This document shows positions 1 to 12,626 of a stretch of DNA of 64,000 bases, one piece after another. Below the pieces are notes generated by a model, which was not told where the DNA came from, did no database searches, and saw only the letters and a program-made list of their open reading frames with translations. The stretch comes from Trichuris trichiura. Its lineage: Eukaryota; Nematoda; Enoplea; Trichinellida; Trichuridae. The stretch covers positions 806,001 to 870,000 of the forward strand of contig JBAJFE010000047.1 of NCBI GenBank assembly GCA_037903355.1. The letters run 5' to 3'. How positions within the stretch are numbered: the stretch's first letter is position 1; every line of letters begins with the position of its first letter. A program made the position numbers and the translations under genes.

Positions 1-3000
1 GCACTGGGCGATTGTTGATTCAACACCCGTTTTGCTAATGGAAACGAGCGAAAACTTGATGGTCGAACCTTCTCTAACGCTCCTGCAAAACAGTTTATTT
101 AAAAAAAAAGATGAAAACTTCTGCCATCCCGCCAACGATTTATAAGCAGCCTCGTGAAACACTCTTCGCAGCGCGAGGAAACCACAACGTCCTAAAAGCT
201 GATAAAAGCAAGTTTGCGCAGACAGTTGATAAGGGATCTTAATGACATTAAGCGCAAAGCGTCAAAAAATAAAAAGCTGAACAATTTCCTAAACAAAGTT
301 CAATTGGGCACAACGTCCAATAGGATACCTCTGCCGGCTCGTGCTGTACCTTGTTCCTACCTATCATTTACGAACGATTACAGTCACCTAAGGCATACTT
401 ATAAAGGAAAAAAGAAAACGCTGAACCGTCTATTATCGACCTAACAATTTCGGTGCAATAGAGAAAGAACGAAGTTGTAAAGAGAAACCGGTTAAACGGG
501 AAAAAAATCGCTGAAGCCCTACACGTTCAATTACGCAGTCCGGAAAACTCATGCAGGCAAGTACGTGTTACGCTGTCAGCTTTGACTTTCACTTTAAGGG
601 AAAATTGTACCCAAGCAACCGATGCTCAAACATCCGACAACGTTGTCAACATTGTGCCAGCCGGAGAGTAGCTATGCAAATCTTTCAACGAGCCTAAAGC
701 AGTGGGGAACAAGAAAAAGATTTTTACAGGCGGAAGGGAAGTTTTTAAAATTATTAACTGCGCATTCTTTAACGATAAAAATGTTGTCCGAAAATGGACA
801 CGTTTGGGCTGTAAAAGCACGCGTGAGCACAACTTTATTGCGCGTTTTTTATTTTTCTAGCTTGTAAGTTAATGCTACTCCTAGAACATTGCAAAAATCG
901 AATATTAAGAGGAAATTTTTGTACAAGTACCTGCAAACTGTTAATCAACTACAGTAAGCGAAGTACACAAATAAAAGGCTAGAATTAGTGGTATAAAATA
1001 AAATCAACTTCTGATTAAGCATAAAACGAGTTTAAATAATTGCTTGTAGTTGAAATGGCTGCAAAAGGGCAATTGATTTTGGCGAAACATGTAACACATT
1101 GGCACTTTTTATGATAACATAAATAAACGGTTTTGAATTTAAAAAATTGACGGATTGCCTACTAAGACAACCTGAACTGCTTTATTGCTTCGACAGTTTG
1201 GCAGAAAACCAGCGGTCGTTCGGAAAAAAAAATTCGTTCGCGAAGCTGTTGCTTAAAAAGCATACAGTCATACAAAAATGAAATAAGAGACCATAAGAAG
1301 AAGCAGGAGATGACTAAAGCTGAAAAACGATTTACCATATAAGTCATGCATCTATAATGAACTGAAAAAATTGATAAAAAGAAAACCCACCGATCCCATG
1401 AAAGAGATGCGCGCCACGCCTAAGTGATCGTGAGAAAATGTCCCACCTTTTACAGTGACAACTATTGAAGAATTCAACAAGCCAAAAACGTAATAAATAA
1501 TGCAACAAACCAATGACTGAAGAACGGAATGGTAGCGCGTTTAAAAAAATTATCTTAAATATTTCGGAAGATTTGTGCAAACGCTTAAAGTGGGGCGACA
1601 AAATTGCTGTCGATCTTTTCGATTCGCCAACTAAAAACTTTGCAACTTTGTCGTCGTTGAATTTGCAAAGCAAACAAAGCGAAGGAAGAGAAGAGGAAAA
1701 TTTTGAAAAGAAAAAATTACCACCGTTTGGTCGTGCACTTTTGCTCAGGCAATAGGGTTTTCCTTTGCAAGGGAATCACCACTTCCTCGTTGTTCTCAAC
1801 GTTAATTACCAGCTTGTGATCCACTTTGTTTGACACAGCTCCATTGTTTTTGCATGACACAACTGAACAAGTCCGCAGCGTAAGTCCCGACGGGTTACAA
1901 AAGTTGTTCCTTACGTGTCAGTGCAAACATCCTTTCGGAGGAAAGGTGATTGACAGGGATGCCAAGAGGACCAGTCTCTTCAAGTGAACGTCACCTGGTT
2001 GGAAATGGACGATTGAATACGCGTAACGGGTAGATCATCATAGCTCGACAATTTGAACAGCAGTCAAAACAGCGATAACTTTCATCGTCTAAACGGTAAA
2101 GCTAAACTTTTTATACAAAACAAAACAAATCTATAACAACTCCAGCCGCACGGAAACTGACAAGTGCTTAAATGATTCGCAGGATCTATTTATTGTTACA
2201 GTATGAAATAAGCAGTCCCACAATTATAAGTTATTAAGAAAATTAAGAAAAGACTTTTTCATAGCATTTTGTGCGGCAGTTTGCTTTCTAATCAATGCAT
2301 TTTACTATTGAAAAAAAGGTTTTCGACTACCGTATAACCAGAATAAACGTTTAGCTTTTTGTAGTCCATTTCCTGTCGTATATCCCCTATTAATTATGTC
2401 CGACAGATGGAATCGGTTTATTTAAATTTTTTAAAGGCAATATAGACAGTCGTAACTTGCAGAAACAGCCGGAATAAACCATTTAGCTCTAGTATAGAAA
2501 CTCCGCTTCCTGCTACCCTAATGATCCTTTGTGCCGACTTTGCATACAAACTTGAGCAATAATTCCCAAACCACATTCTTGGAATGACTAATTTTTCCAT
2601 ACAACGCTATTGGCATGCAGCTGTACGCTTTTTCACTTCAAGTGCATTTTACGCGATTTCTTTTGGGATGTTGCTCTTAAAATGAGTTAAATTGAAGCGA
2701 TTTCGGGATCTCGCTGGCGCAAAAAAAATATAGAGTTTTCTTTTAATATGTGACGTACAATGGTTACCTATTCTTAAGAATTTCTCGTTTTTTCTTGTCA
2801 TTGATATTCTATACGACCTCATGTTGATTGGCTAAGCATTTTGTCAGCTGCTGAGCATTTTATTTCATTACATATTCGCTGATAATCACTCTTTTACAAA
2901 TTGTAGCAACCATAATTTGAAAACCGTTATGTCCAGCAGATCCATCTATTTATAGATTTAAATTAAGCTAATTGATAATTTTACAATATCCACTAAGTTT

Positions 3001-3936
3001 TGCAGCGATCAAATGGATAAGTGATATTTTAGAGCTTATTTCCCAGAGCCCACAAACGAGTTACCGTAATTTACGAAATGCAGGAACTTATCAGAAAAAA
3101 GGCCGCCATCCTGTTTTGCCTTTACATGAGCCTATATCTAAGCATAAGGTTTGCATTTTGATTAAAACCAAAGTAAGAGCAGACAATAATAACTCGTAGC
3201 ACACCATCGATTTGCTTCGCGTTTGTCAGTCATCCCGTTCTGCTTCTGCCTAAACTTAAACTTAAAAGTAAAAACTATATCTCGTTTTAGGCCTAGGTAG
3301 AAGTCGAACGGTACTCCTCTCATGCTTACTAGTAGAAGAAAAACAGAGCGGGCATCAATTTTCTGAAAGGAACCTGCATTCCGTGAGGTACGGTATGTTG
3401 TCTCCGCAGAGTAAAAAAAACACTTAAAATTTCTATTTCTTGCATTTTTAAATTAATTATTTCATAATGGATTCTAAATTTAAATCTAAATTAATGTCTT
3501 TTATGAAGTGTTCTTTTTTTTGCTGTCAGAAATATGGTGGAAAGCCGTTAAACTCGAAATTTTTGATTCTAAAATTGCTTGAAGCAATGCTTTATGAATA
3601 ATCCTAGTTCAGCTTTCACGGCAACTCACGCATGATCAAACAGCTAAGATTCGCCGAGACTATTGCTGATGATGTAGCATGAATTGGTGATATATTATTG
3701 AAATGAGCTAGCGCGGGAAGAGATATGTCAATTTCTATTCCGGTTCGTTTGTGGATTCGATTTCCGGCGAAATAGTGGCATTTAATTTATTCTTACGCTG
3801 CTTAAATCTTTGACGCAATACGACCTTGTTTAAACTGGAATAATTTAGCATATAAGCATGTTGCATGCTTTAAGATTCAAAAATAAGCGATGTAACGATC
3901 AGCATGTAGCCTGGCACGTTTTCAGACGAATGCAAA
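1..3936. other. No recognisable gene; intergenic or non-coding
   Basis: Only short open frames (60-110 codons) occur on either strand and none resembles a known family or joins to others through phase-matched splice sites. An open frame from base 2 to about 145 on the plus strand, ending in TAA, could be the tail of a gene to the left, but it shows no recognisable domain. A TTAGGC-like motif and a copy of a dispersed repeat lie at about 3240-3400. Confidence 0.5.
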
Positions 3937-5189
3937 ATGCCCCTGCAGCAGCTGCCCTCATTGCGCATCGTCCAATTTTTGGCTATGGTCTTTTCCATTT
4001 TTTTGCTTGTATGCAGCATGTTCGGCTTTAAGGCTTTCGCAAAATCTCATAATACACCTGCACTGGTTTCCCTTCAAATCGCGAAAGTAAGTCAGCAATT
4101 GTCCACTTTCGCCAACGTTTCAATGTTAACCGCTCAAAGCGACGCGATAATGCTACATGTATGTCGATTTGTCATTGTTTAGGAAATAGAATACTCCCAC
4201 AATAAAATTAAACTTGAGACACTGTTGCGAGCGTATGCGGCCACGCCGTTCCTCTGCTTTACCATAATGGCATATACGCTCATCTGTATGCTAATCATTG
4301 CGTCTGAGCGGCGGTGCCCGCTATGCTTTGGGACGCTCGCCAGCGCTATTCTTGCCATATGCTGCCTAACGTTATCGTGCATACTGCTTACGGCGACGAC
4401 AGATTTGGACAACGTTTCCGAGAAAGTTCTCAGCTTGGGAGTAAAAACCTATTTCAGAGGAGCATTTACATATGCAAACTCCGCGGTGCGTGGATACGTC
4501 GATTGGGTTTTTCAAAAGATTGGCTGCTGCGAACTTTCCGACAGCTCAAGCTTACCGTAAGATTAATCTGAAAATATTTTTGATGCTTATGTACTTGTTC
4601 TACGGAAGATTCAATTTCAGTCGGCCTTTCTCTGCCAAAGAAGCAAGCGCTAATTATGAAAACAATTTTTGTTTGTAGATTTATCGGCACGCAGGATGAT
4701 CCGTACATCGCCTGCATTGAGAAGAACGGTCTGACGGTTGGCATCATGAAAATGCCGCTGATTTGCTACAATATATCCATTGGAAATTATGGTAACCGAC
4801 CTGTTATGACCTTGCAAAGTCCATCATTATTGAAAAAAAACTCAACGGATTCAATGGACGAAATTTGTCCAAACCAGGGCAGTTGGTTTACTAAGGAATC
4901 GGACGCACCGGTATATTTATTTTCGACTAAGGCTTCAACGCTGCCTAATAATCATTGCCTTTAGGCGTTGAATTGCCTGAATCAGCTCTCAAGGGAAAAC
5001 GCTGACGTAAAAAGACATGCAAATGCTACAATCCTAATGACTTTCAGCCTCTTCATGTTGGCAGTGTTTTGCCTTATTCTAGCCAGGAATATTATTGATT
5101 CCGATATGCTTGGCCCTATAGAAAAGTGTGCGAGAAAGACAAAGAAATCCAAACCGCGTAGCAACAAATCCCAGCGATTGGAGTTTTAA
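3937..5189 (+). CDS. Tetraspanin family membrane protein, four exons
   Basis: Exons 3937-4086, 4183-4556, 4679-4910 and 4965-5189 join with matching phases into 326 residues. The first intron uses a strong GTAAGT donor and the last is only 54 nt. Seen: four hydrophobic segments (about residues 12-35, 70-90, 95-115 and 275-300), the layout of tetraspanins, with segments two and three separated by a short ERRCPLC turn. The large outer loop between segments three and four holds GCCEL (the family CCG motif with E for G), PLICY (like PxSC) and two further cysteines near ICPNQ and ALNCL, plus two possible N-glycosylation sites. The C-terminal tail is short and basic. Known: tetraspanins organise receptors and adhesion proteins in membrane microdomains. 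Inferred: the partner is unknown. The family call rests on topology and cysteine pattern rather than strong identity. Confidence 0.72.
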
Positions 5190-6071
5190 CTACTTAAAGA
5201 CAGAAAGTCTCATAATTCCATCATCTGTTGGCGGTTGACAGGCTACGCCGGAATAATGCCTGCTTTACTTCATTGATTCGTTTTCATATAACCTTTTGCG
5301 TTACTGAGTTACTAACATTAACTGTAACAGCAGTGAAATAATGTCTACGCGTTTATTACAAAACTAATAGTTTTGCCAGCGAATTGTTATTGAATCATGA
5401 ATTCCGATGAGGAATCAATGAGCGGTCTGCAGTCTTATTTTCAGCCTTACGATGTCATCGATATTAAGTAAAAATAATTTTACGACTCTCGCGTTAATTT
5501 GCTTTTCTTTTCGCTCAAGAAGCACGTTTGCTAGACGTTCAACTTGTTTTACAACCGACTACCACATCGACCTTGCGAAAAGAGTTTAACGCAATGGAAT
5601 TTTGAATAGCAATCATTTCAATCCACTGTCGGAAGTAAAATATTAACGATTAGGGATTATAGCCTGCCAGCTTTAATCGTCGTCCTAGTTACAACGTCTA
5701 GAATGAAAGTGAAATTTTATCGAACGTACCTGCATATCATACATTAAGAATAAAAATGTTTGAACGCTTGATTGCGCGAATAAGCGAAAAAACAGAAGGG
5801 CGTAAATTTTTTGCAAACTTACACGTACTAAAATACAAGTTTTTGTTTGAGACTTCAAAGCCAGCGGCTAATTTTTCAGGATTTTTCGTGACGACGAAAG
5901 CTGTTGACCATTAGAGCTCAAATTAGTAATAAATTCATTGCAGCCTAGACGACGTTAAGACATGCAGCGAAAAACCGCGTTTGGACAAACTAGTTTGGGC
6001 AGCTTTTAATTTCGCATCGAACAATTACGCGGTTTGGGCAGAACTTGAAAAAAAGTGAATAAGCTTTTCTT
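5190..6071. other. Intergenic gap between tetraspanin and receptor genes
   Basis: AT-rich sequence between the 3' ends of two convergent genes. It should hold their 3' untranslated regions and polyadenylation signals; nothing else is recognisable. Confidence 0.5.
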
Positions 6072-7156
6072 TTAACCAATGTAAACAACGGACGATTGTT
6101 GTTTCAATCGATTCTTAAGCCATTGGATGGAATTCAAAAGTTTCCAAAACTGCTCTTTGATGTCGGGATTTGAACAGAAATATATAAGTGGCGTCAATAT
6201 CGAAAGAATGTGAATAAGAGAATTCAAAATGTCTATTAACTTGTCCTTTGCATCTTCGTTTTCGTCGACGGCCAGAATCAAGGTTCTTGGAAAGATGTAC
6301 AGCGCTATTGCAACCAGCACAATAATAGCCAAGCTGCGGGTGTACGCTTCGTCACGTTTCAGCTGCATAGTTTGCAAATGCGTGCGCACCGTGCGCTTTT
6401 TATACCAATAAACAAAATAGAAGATCAAATAAACTATTCCAAGGCAATAGCTGATAGATAAATTCCAGTAAGTGATATTTTTGTACATCGTTGCCGGAAA
6501 CATTCTTTTTAAAGTGCATTGCGACGGACGCAGCAACGTTGACGATTCGGCTATACTAATGAAGCAAAAAAATTGCATTGTTCCAGCAAAGATTGCAAAT
6601 ACAAAGCAAGCCATCTTTGTTCTTTGTGGAGTGAACAGATACGAATGCATCTTCACTGGTGCTAACCAGGTCATTCGTTCCAGCGACATGTAGAACAGAA
6701 GTAGAGAGATCAGATGAAAACCGAATAAGGTGATAAATGTTTCAGGTTTCAATGAGAGGCATCCCAGCGGGGTTATCATTTGTTCGTCGTTATAATGAGT
6801 AAGTAAATAAATATTGTGAAAATGGGAAAAGATGGACGTGACCAAAAGCAGCAAATGAGCTATTGAGAACGCTTAACATAGATACATGTTACAGTTAGAG
6901 CTTAAACGCCTAATTTGTACAACTTACCGATAAGCAGATCTGTACAGGCGTGCTTTGCTCTCACTTTCATCGCCAATAATACGAGCAGGCAGTTCAAGCA
7001 TACTGCAATTATGTCTCCCAATAAGTAAACAATGAATATGGGCACATTTGGCTTTCCGTAACAGTCGGTAAGGCTGAGCATAAATCCCGAACTTGGACAC
7101 ATTCTATTCGACGCATTCTGTTCGATGCATTCCATGTTTTGAATAACTAAGCACAC
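6072..7156 (-). CDS. Rhodopsin-like 7TM G-protein-coupled receptor, two exons
   Basis: Exon 1 (7156-6928) and exon 2 (6859-6072) join in phase 1 across a 68-nt intron (GTAAGT donor, CAATAG acceptor) to give 338 residues. Seven hydrophobic segments are visible. The end of the third carries ERMTW in place of the usual DRY-type motif, and the seventh holds PLIYFCSNPDIKEQF, matching the NPxxY position of class A receptors with the tyrosine replaced. The extracellular N-terminus has cysteines and an N-x-S glycosylation site (QNASN); another NIT site lies before segment five. This fits the large divergent nematode receptor families (for example srsx-like) or an orphan peptide receptor. Ligand unknown. 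The start could also be the second methionine, eight residues in. Confidence 0.78.
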
Positions 7157-7842
7157 GCACGTTCATTTATTCTTGACGCTCCACCATAAGCACCACTCGA
7201 AAGGTTTTAAATTCAAAAATATTTCATTTGAAAATATTCAATTTAGTCTTACTCGAACGATCAATTGACAGTATGTTTGAAATAGACTTTTCGAATTCAA
7301 CAGTGAACTTTTGACAAAAACTATTGGGGAAACGATCATCGTCGCTTCCTTCGCACATATTTTTTTATTGTCATTCGACTGAGTTCGGAAGTAATCATTA
7401 GACGGTTGCGAATGCATGCAATACATCAGAAATGCCTAAGAAACCCTGAACATTTTTAAGCTTCACAGTAAGATGTTCCCTCGCTATGAACACCAATTAA
7501 CCTAAACGCAGTATGCTGATATGGCGCTGAATATTTATTGTTTTTCGCCAAAGCAATGAATGCCTTCTTGCAAATTATTTTCCCTAGTAAAAAAGTTAAT
7601 TATGCTTATGTTGCGAGACTAAATTCAATAGCATACAACCGAACGTGAAACTTTTAACGACCAACTCACAAAGTGGAATTCAAAAGCGAATTTAGCTTGC
7701 AAATTCATGCTTGCGTATTCTTGGTTCAAAATCATAGTGTTATAACTTAAATTTATCAGCCATGATCAAACTCCCGGGAACGCTAACAAACAGCCTGAAC
7801 TGTGAGCGCGCATAAGTAAAACACTTTTAAAATGTTACGTCA

Positions 7843-7909
<67 letters not shown>

Positions 7910-8748
7910 TCGCAAAAATTTAACTACGTTAAGAGTAGAACTTCAAAAGAAATTTTGATGTAGAAAGAGTCATCTTACTTCTAGCAGTCGTAAAGAGGAG
8001 AAAGAAAAAGTCGGCTTGACAACAGCCGCTGCTCACAAAGCTAATGAAAGGATAAGCTTAGTTTGCCGGAGAAAATGGGTGAATCCGCCTTATTTATTTC
8101 AACTATTTTAGCTATTGACAATGGTGAGTTTAAATTATTGATTAGCAAGTAAGAGAACCGTAATTCACATAAATAAATTTAACTATATTGCTAAAGTGAA
8201 TGGGGAATCAACCGGGCAACATATCTTCTTGTAACAAAGCGTATGTCGCCACATCGATTACTCATTAAGCTTTAATCAACGAAACTACTACATTTTGCTA
8301 ACTTTCAACTGGTAAGTTGTTCGGTAGGCTTCATTTTGCTTTTTTTTCTTTCGAAGAAATAAGCTTTCCTTTCAATGTGCGTTAATGGAAAAAAATAGTT
8401 CACCAAAACGTTTAATTCTACCTGAAAAAGTCTGTTAGCAAAAAAGGGTTAGCCTCGCTAGCGAATTCATCTGTCCATTTATAGCGTTAGTCAGAAGGGC
8501 GAAATAGCGCCAACACAGTATTGATTGTAGTTTTAAGTTTCTTTTAGTCGTACATACATTCTGAGCTGAAAATAGCTCAACTCCTCTGCCAGCATACATA
8601 AAGTTTATGGCCGCGTAGGCTGATGACGAATCGAGACATGCCAAAAGCATCGCGCATACTAATATTATTATTCCTGTTGGCTCATTAAGTGATTTTACCG
8701 TGATTTCAAACAAAAGAAATCAACACAGTCCGCCATCGCTGTCCGCGG
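7157..8748. other. Intergenic region with a trinucleotide microsatellite
   Basis: No gene recognised. The only clear structure is the ATT repeat at 7844-7910, listed separately. Confidence 0.5.
7844..7910. repeat. (ATT)n microsatellite
   Basis: About 22 uninterrupted ATT units, the longest trinucleotide run in the window. Confidence 0.97.
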
Positions 8749-8907
8749 CCTCATTATCCGCGGGTTCTATACAACGCAGTTTGTCCGGCGTGAAACAGTG
8801 ACGTCATCTTTTACACGCCAGTATACAAGATAAAGACTAGAACAGTTAGTGGTTGCTGGAAGCGTTTGTGGGGAGACACAATCAGTGAATAAGAGAAGTT
8901 AGGCGCC

Positions 8908-9294
8908 ATTGATGAGGAGATCATGGACGTAGTGAATATTCCCAAGGAGTTGAGAGGTTACGGTTTCACCAACATGATAGAAGACGATATCAGGGAGCAC
9001 ATATAAGATTATGGCGAACCGTTCACCAACGAGGAATTCGAGGAACTGATGCAATAACCTACGTGCACCGACGTCAACGTTATGGAAGATGCAGAGGCTC
9101 AGACACCCTCAGATTAGACACTGCAACGGTTTGCCAGTATTTTCCGGCAATCTCAGGTCCTAAAGGATACGACTGCTGAATGCGATCCATCCATGGAACA
9201 TGGAATCATGGTTATACGAGGAATAACGGATTCGTTGAAGCCGCTACAAGATTTATTCGATAAAGCGAAAAAAATGAGAGACAGTTCCCTATAA
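8908..9294 (+). pseudogene. Transposase C-terminal relic (Tigger/jerky-like)
   Basis: A 129-codon frame broken by three in-frame stops. The segments between stops keep protein-like character: a stretch beginning IDEEIMDVVNIPKELRG, an acidic stretch EPFTNEEFEELMQ, and a last stretch with LQRFASIFRQSQVL. Acidic segments ending in a helical coiled tail are typical of Tigger/pogo transposase C-termini. The DDE catalytic part is not visible here. It is non-functional as it stands. Confidence 0.45.
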
Positions 9295-9511
9295 TAATGT
9301 CTTTATATAAAGCGCCGGTAGCTGCGGAGCCTACCATTTTAAGCATAAGCTGTTTAAAAGTGAGGGTTTTAAAGTGGGCTTTTTTGTTCTTCATTGTCTG
9401 TCAGCAATTCAAACCGGTACCCATTTAGTTCAGTGAGCAGCAATTCGCCTTTAAACAGCTGTAACACCTTGTACGTCACCCATGCACCTTATTCATTACA
9501 TCATTTTAAGA

Positions 9512-9550
9512 CCGCTGAAGACGGGTCCCGTTTGACCCGAAAGCTCCGGG
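9512..9550 (+). mobile_element. Penelope-type terminal repeat fragment with hammerhead-like core
   Basis: This stretch matches the end of the element at 46.7-49.0 kb (CCGCTGAAGACGGGTC, then GACCCGAAAGCTCCGG) with a changed loop between. The helix GGGTC/GACCC is kept. No reverse transcriptase sequence flanks it, so it is a solo, diverged terminus. Confidence 0.6.
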
Positions 9551-9998
9551 GGAATTAGTATTAAAATTTTTCAACGGGACTTACAATCCGTAAAGAAAAA
9601 AGCAGCCTAATGATAATCGTTCCGGAAGGAATTCAAGGGGGCATGACGAAATACGCGGCTAGAATATAAGCTATTTGGCCTTTTTCATAGAGTATCCTGT
9701 ATAAGGCGGATTCAGCTTAACGCGGCAAAACGTTGAAAATTTTGGACGAATTAACCGCGGATAACGAGGGTCGACCCTATATGCATTGCTTAAATACTCC
9801 TACACAAGCTTCTACGCAATAATAATGCATTTTGATTCGGGATTATGCTATGACTTACATTTTCCTAATGACATACTGCCAAATACGAAGAGACTGAAAC
9901 CGTCATAACATAGCAATTAACAGAAAAGGGTCAAGGTCACGGTGGTATTAATAGAAGTTGTGTGGGCAAGCGCTGCCGGTTAAAATTTTGGAAGTCGA

Positions 9999-10196
9999 AA
10001 TCCCGAAAACGCTTTGTACAAGTTGGGCTTCGAACAGACGCGTTATTAGTCAGATCTTGTCTTTTAGATCACTAACAAGACCAGTTCAATGACGGCTTTG
10101 CACAAGTACATTCCTTATATGGAAGATGCCAATGCACAAATGCCACAAAGCTAAATTTCAGAGCACATTTTCGGCCTATTCGAGATTTTGGCCCCA
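9999..10196. repeat. Dispersed repeat, copy 1
   Basis: Starts with TCGAAATCCCGAA and ends near GAGATTTTGGCCCCAAC. A related copy at 19059-19303 shares the start, the central GATGCCAAT...TGCCACAAAGC stretch and the end. The CCCGAA/TTCGGG ends are inverted relative to each other, which suggests a small non-autonomous DNA element. Confidence 0.5.
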
Positions 10197-10671
10197 ACCC
10201 ACACACAAGGACGCAGCCTCAACTTAGTTGCGCCAGAATGAACGGCAAAGAGATGGTATTATCACTAGTAGTAAGTTGGTTTCGCAGCATCAGTTTTCAG
10301 AGAGCGCTCAGTCGCAGAGGCTTTCACTTTTCAGCGTTCTACGGTTGTTGGCGCTTAATTAGACATGATTCCGGATATAGTCATTCGCCTCGTACTGCAG
10401 CAACACGTTTTCAGACTTCGACGCTCAAACATTGACTATTCTTTGTTTATTTGTTCCGCTGTGCTAGCTGCACTGCGGTAATTAAACGTGGGAGGAAAAT
10501 TTCGAAAAATGCAGGTTCGAATTAGCTTAATAACAGCTGGGAATCGAAGTAAACCAGCTGGGCGAGTACGGCTTCGTGCACAATTGAATTGTACTAACGA
10601 TATCCTGCGTATGACTCGTGACGCTGTTTTTAAAGGTTCATTTCAGAAGCGGCTTCATTTTCGCGCCATTG

Positions 10672-10998
10672 CAGTGAAATCTCCTTAATCTGAACTTCAT
10701 AAATCGGATTTTTCTCTAATCCGGACTGTTGGAAGAGAGCAATAAAACGACCGTATACAATAAAGATGATTGGGCTAGCTGAGCGCAAACCAGGATTGAT
10801 CAGACGGACTTTGATGCCCTTATAAGCTAACTCCCCGCTTGCAGAGACTGAAATCGTGCTATGGACTCCAGGAACCTACATCAAAAATTGCATTACCTGC
10901 TTTTCAATGACCTACTGTAAGCCTCTTCCAGAAACCGGATTTTTCCGTAATCCGGAGTACCTTCCCTCCTGACGCGTTCGAATTAGGGAGTTTTACTG
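10672..10998. mobile_element. MITE-like element with Tc1/pogo-type inverted ends
   Basis: Left end CAGTGAAATCTCCTTAATC and right end, read as its complement, CAGTAAAACTCCCTAATTC agree at about 17 of 22 positions. Inside are two copies of ATCGGATTTTT/CCGGATTTTTCC-like sequence. A TA follows the right end; the left flank is TG, so the TA target duplication is damaged. No coding capacity. Confidence 0.55.
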
Positions 10999-11625
10999 TA
11001 CGTGCGGAAACAAGTTACATCGAATGCAGGCAATGAGGAAACGTGAGGCGACGAAAACGAAGGCTTGAGAATATGGTGGGAAGTATGGAAAGGAGATTGT
11101 TCACCATCTTCAGTCACTGGGTGAAGCTTACGGTTGTAAATCATCGGAAATGTGCCTAGCGGAAACGTGCCAGTATGAGATGCGACGAAAGAAACAAGAA
11201 AATCTTATGAGAGCTTGCCATGATAACTAAAACGCCTGAGAAGAAACCTGGGAAATATGGCTAACAAAACATAATACCTTTTGCCTCGAACAAAAGAGCT
11301 AGCAGGTTTCATTAGTACGAACTATGCGTTGAACTGTACGCGTCAAAACGTACCGCACCGGTTGAGAATGTAGCCTGCAAATCATTTACAAACATGAGGT
11401 AAGCATTAAATTCTTGGGTTCCCAATATCCGTTTTATATGATTAGTTGCTTGAAGAGAGTAAATCATTTTTGTAGAATATTTTTAAAAATTTTTTTGCAT
11501 TGCCAAAGTGTCTCCGTTTAGCGAAAGGGAGAATGTTTGTTATGCCTCAACTAATTTTTATTCCGCAGTCTGAAGCAGTGGCGCAATTTAGCGTGATGTA
11601 GTATGAATTTTTAAAATTCCTTTCT

Positions 11626-11627
11626 AG
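11626..11627 (+). promoter_or_regulatory. 3' splice acceptor just before TRAPPC5 start (possible trans-splice site)
   Basis: The pyrimidine-rich CCTTTCTAG ends four bases before the ATG of TRAPPC5. No matching coding exon precedes it. It could receive a spliced leader or close a 5' UTR intron. Confidence 0.45.
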
Positions 11628-11631
11628 TTTT

Positions 11632-12626
11632 ATGGCTTCCAAGCAATCGAGCAGACGGATCAGCATTTTGGACCGTTCAATTAGCAAAGGCAAAAATGAG
11701 GTTCGTTTCCAACTTGTCCGCGCATGCTTAGTTTGGACGATTGTAGATAAATTTGTCCACTTTTGCTCTGCTGTTCGCGGAGATCGTTCGCTACGAGCAA
11801 AGTCGAGTCAACACCATCGCGGAGTTGCAAAACAAGTAAACATATGTTATCTCGTTTGAGTGTCTTTTTTGGAAATTCAACTTGAATATTCCCTTCTTTA
11901 AACGAGCTCATTATATGCTGAGGCGGAAGCATACAAAGCAAAGAATTCTTGACCAACTTCCTTACGCGCGTTTTTTCTTTTTCAGGCTTTCCTCCTTCGG
12001 CGGTTTTGTCGGTTCAAAATTGACTGATCTGATATTTTTTCGCGAAAAGGGTTACAAACGGGAAGTAAAGCTGCTCAACATGCTGCTGTTCATAAAAACT
12101 ACCTTCATGAAGGTATTCCATTGACTTTTATTCTTTTTCTCACCCAAACTGCGTAAAGTTATTTGTTCAATCGCTTAGAACGTATTTGGAAAGGAGGCGG
12201 ACAAGTTGGAACGGAACAGCGAGAACCCTCGTATCTGTAAGCGCCAACTTTCGTTCCTTTGAAGCCGAGATGTTCGTTTCGCCTTGTCGCTTTTAGACTA
12301 CATAATCGAGAACGATCCGTTGGTCAATACGTTCATTTCCATACCAAAAGACAAAGGTTAATCGTACACCCAATTTTCCGCGCCAAAAATTCGATTGCAT
12401 TTCCACTTATAGGCAGTCTCAACGTGGCCTCCTTTACCGGTGGTTTGATTGAGTCTGTTCTGAAATTGAATAACTTCGTAAGGCAGTTTGCCGCGCCGCT
12501 TTACGATAAGCAATGTTGGCCTTTCAGCCATGCACAGTGACTACGGTTTGGCATAACGGTACAACTTACGTGATCGAATTTGACGAAGCAGTGATAGCAC
12601 GTGAAAAAGCGGGCGAAAACAAATGA
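11632..12626 (+). CDS. TRAPPC5: TRAPPC5, trafficking protein particle complex subunit 5
   Basis: Seven exons (11632-11700, 11747-11835, 11986-12112, 12179-12236, 12297-12356, 12413-12477, 12528-12626) join in phase to 188 residues, the same length as the human protein. The whole Bet3-family fold is aligned by eye: ISILDRSISKGKNE at the start, FALLFAEIVRYEQSR, FREKGYKREVKLLNMLLF, NVFGKEADKLER, YYIIENDPLVNTFISIPKD, LNVASFTGGLIESVL and a final EFDEAVIAREKAGENK. Known: TRAPPC5 is a core subunit of the TRAPP tethering complexes, which act as Rab1 exchange factor in ER-Golgi transport. The short introns (46-150 nt) and uninterrupted frame argue for an active gene. A splice acceptor lies four bases before the ATG. 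Confidence 0.96.

Larger units (their letters stand above)
8749..9769 (+). mobile_element. Decayed Tigger/pogo-type DNA transposon
   Basis: A transposase tail relic (8908-9294) lies between imperfect inverted ends: CCTCATTATCCGCGGGTT at 8749-8766 and its near-complement at 9751-9769. The 3' part also contains a stray Penelope-terminus fragment at 9512-9550, so the element was invaded or is a composite. The inverted ends may be internal to the true termini. The Tigger assignment is by general resemblance of the acidic C-terminal segment and is tentative. Confidence 0.45.
9770..11631. other. Repeat-rich intergenic region
   Basis: No gene recognised. It contains one copy of a dispersed repeat (about 9999-10196, related to 19059-19303) and a MITE-like element (10672-10998), each listed separately. 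Confidence 0.45.

Noticed and set aside
4163..4182. A 24-nt intron in the tetraspanin gene
   Set aside because: Too short to splice; a strong GTAAGT donor at 4087 gives a 96-nt intron in the same phase.
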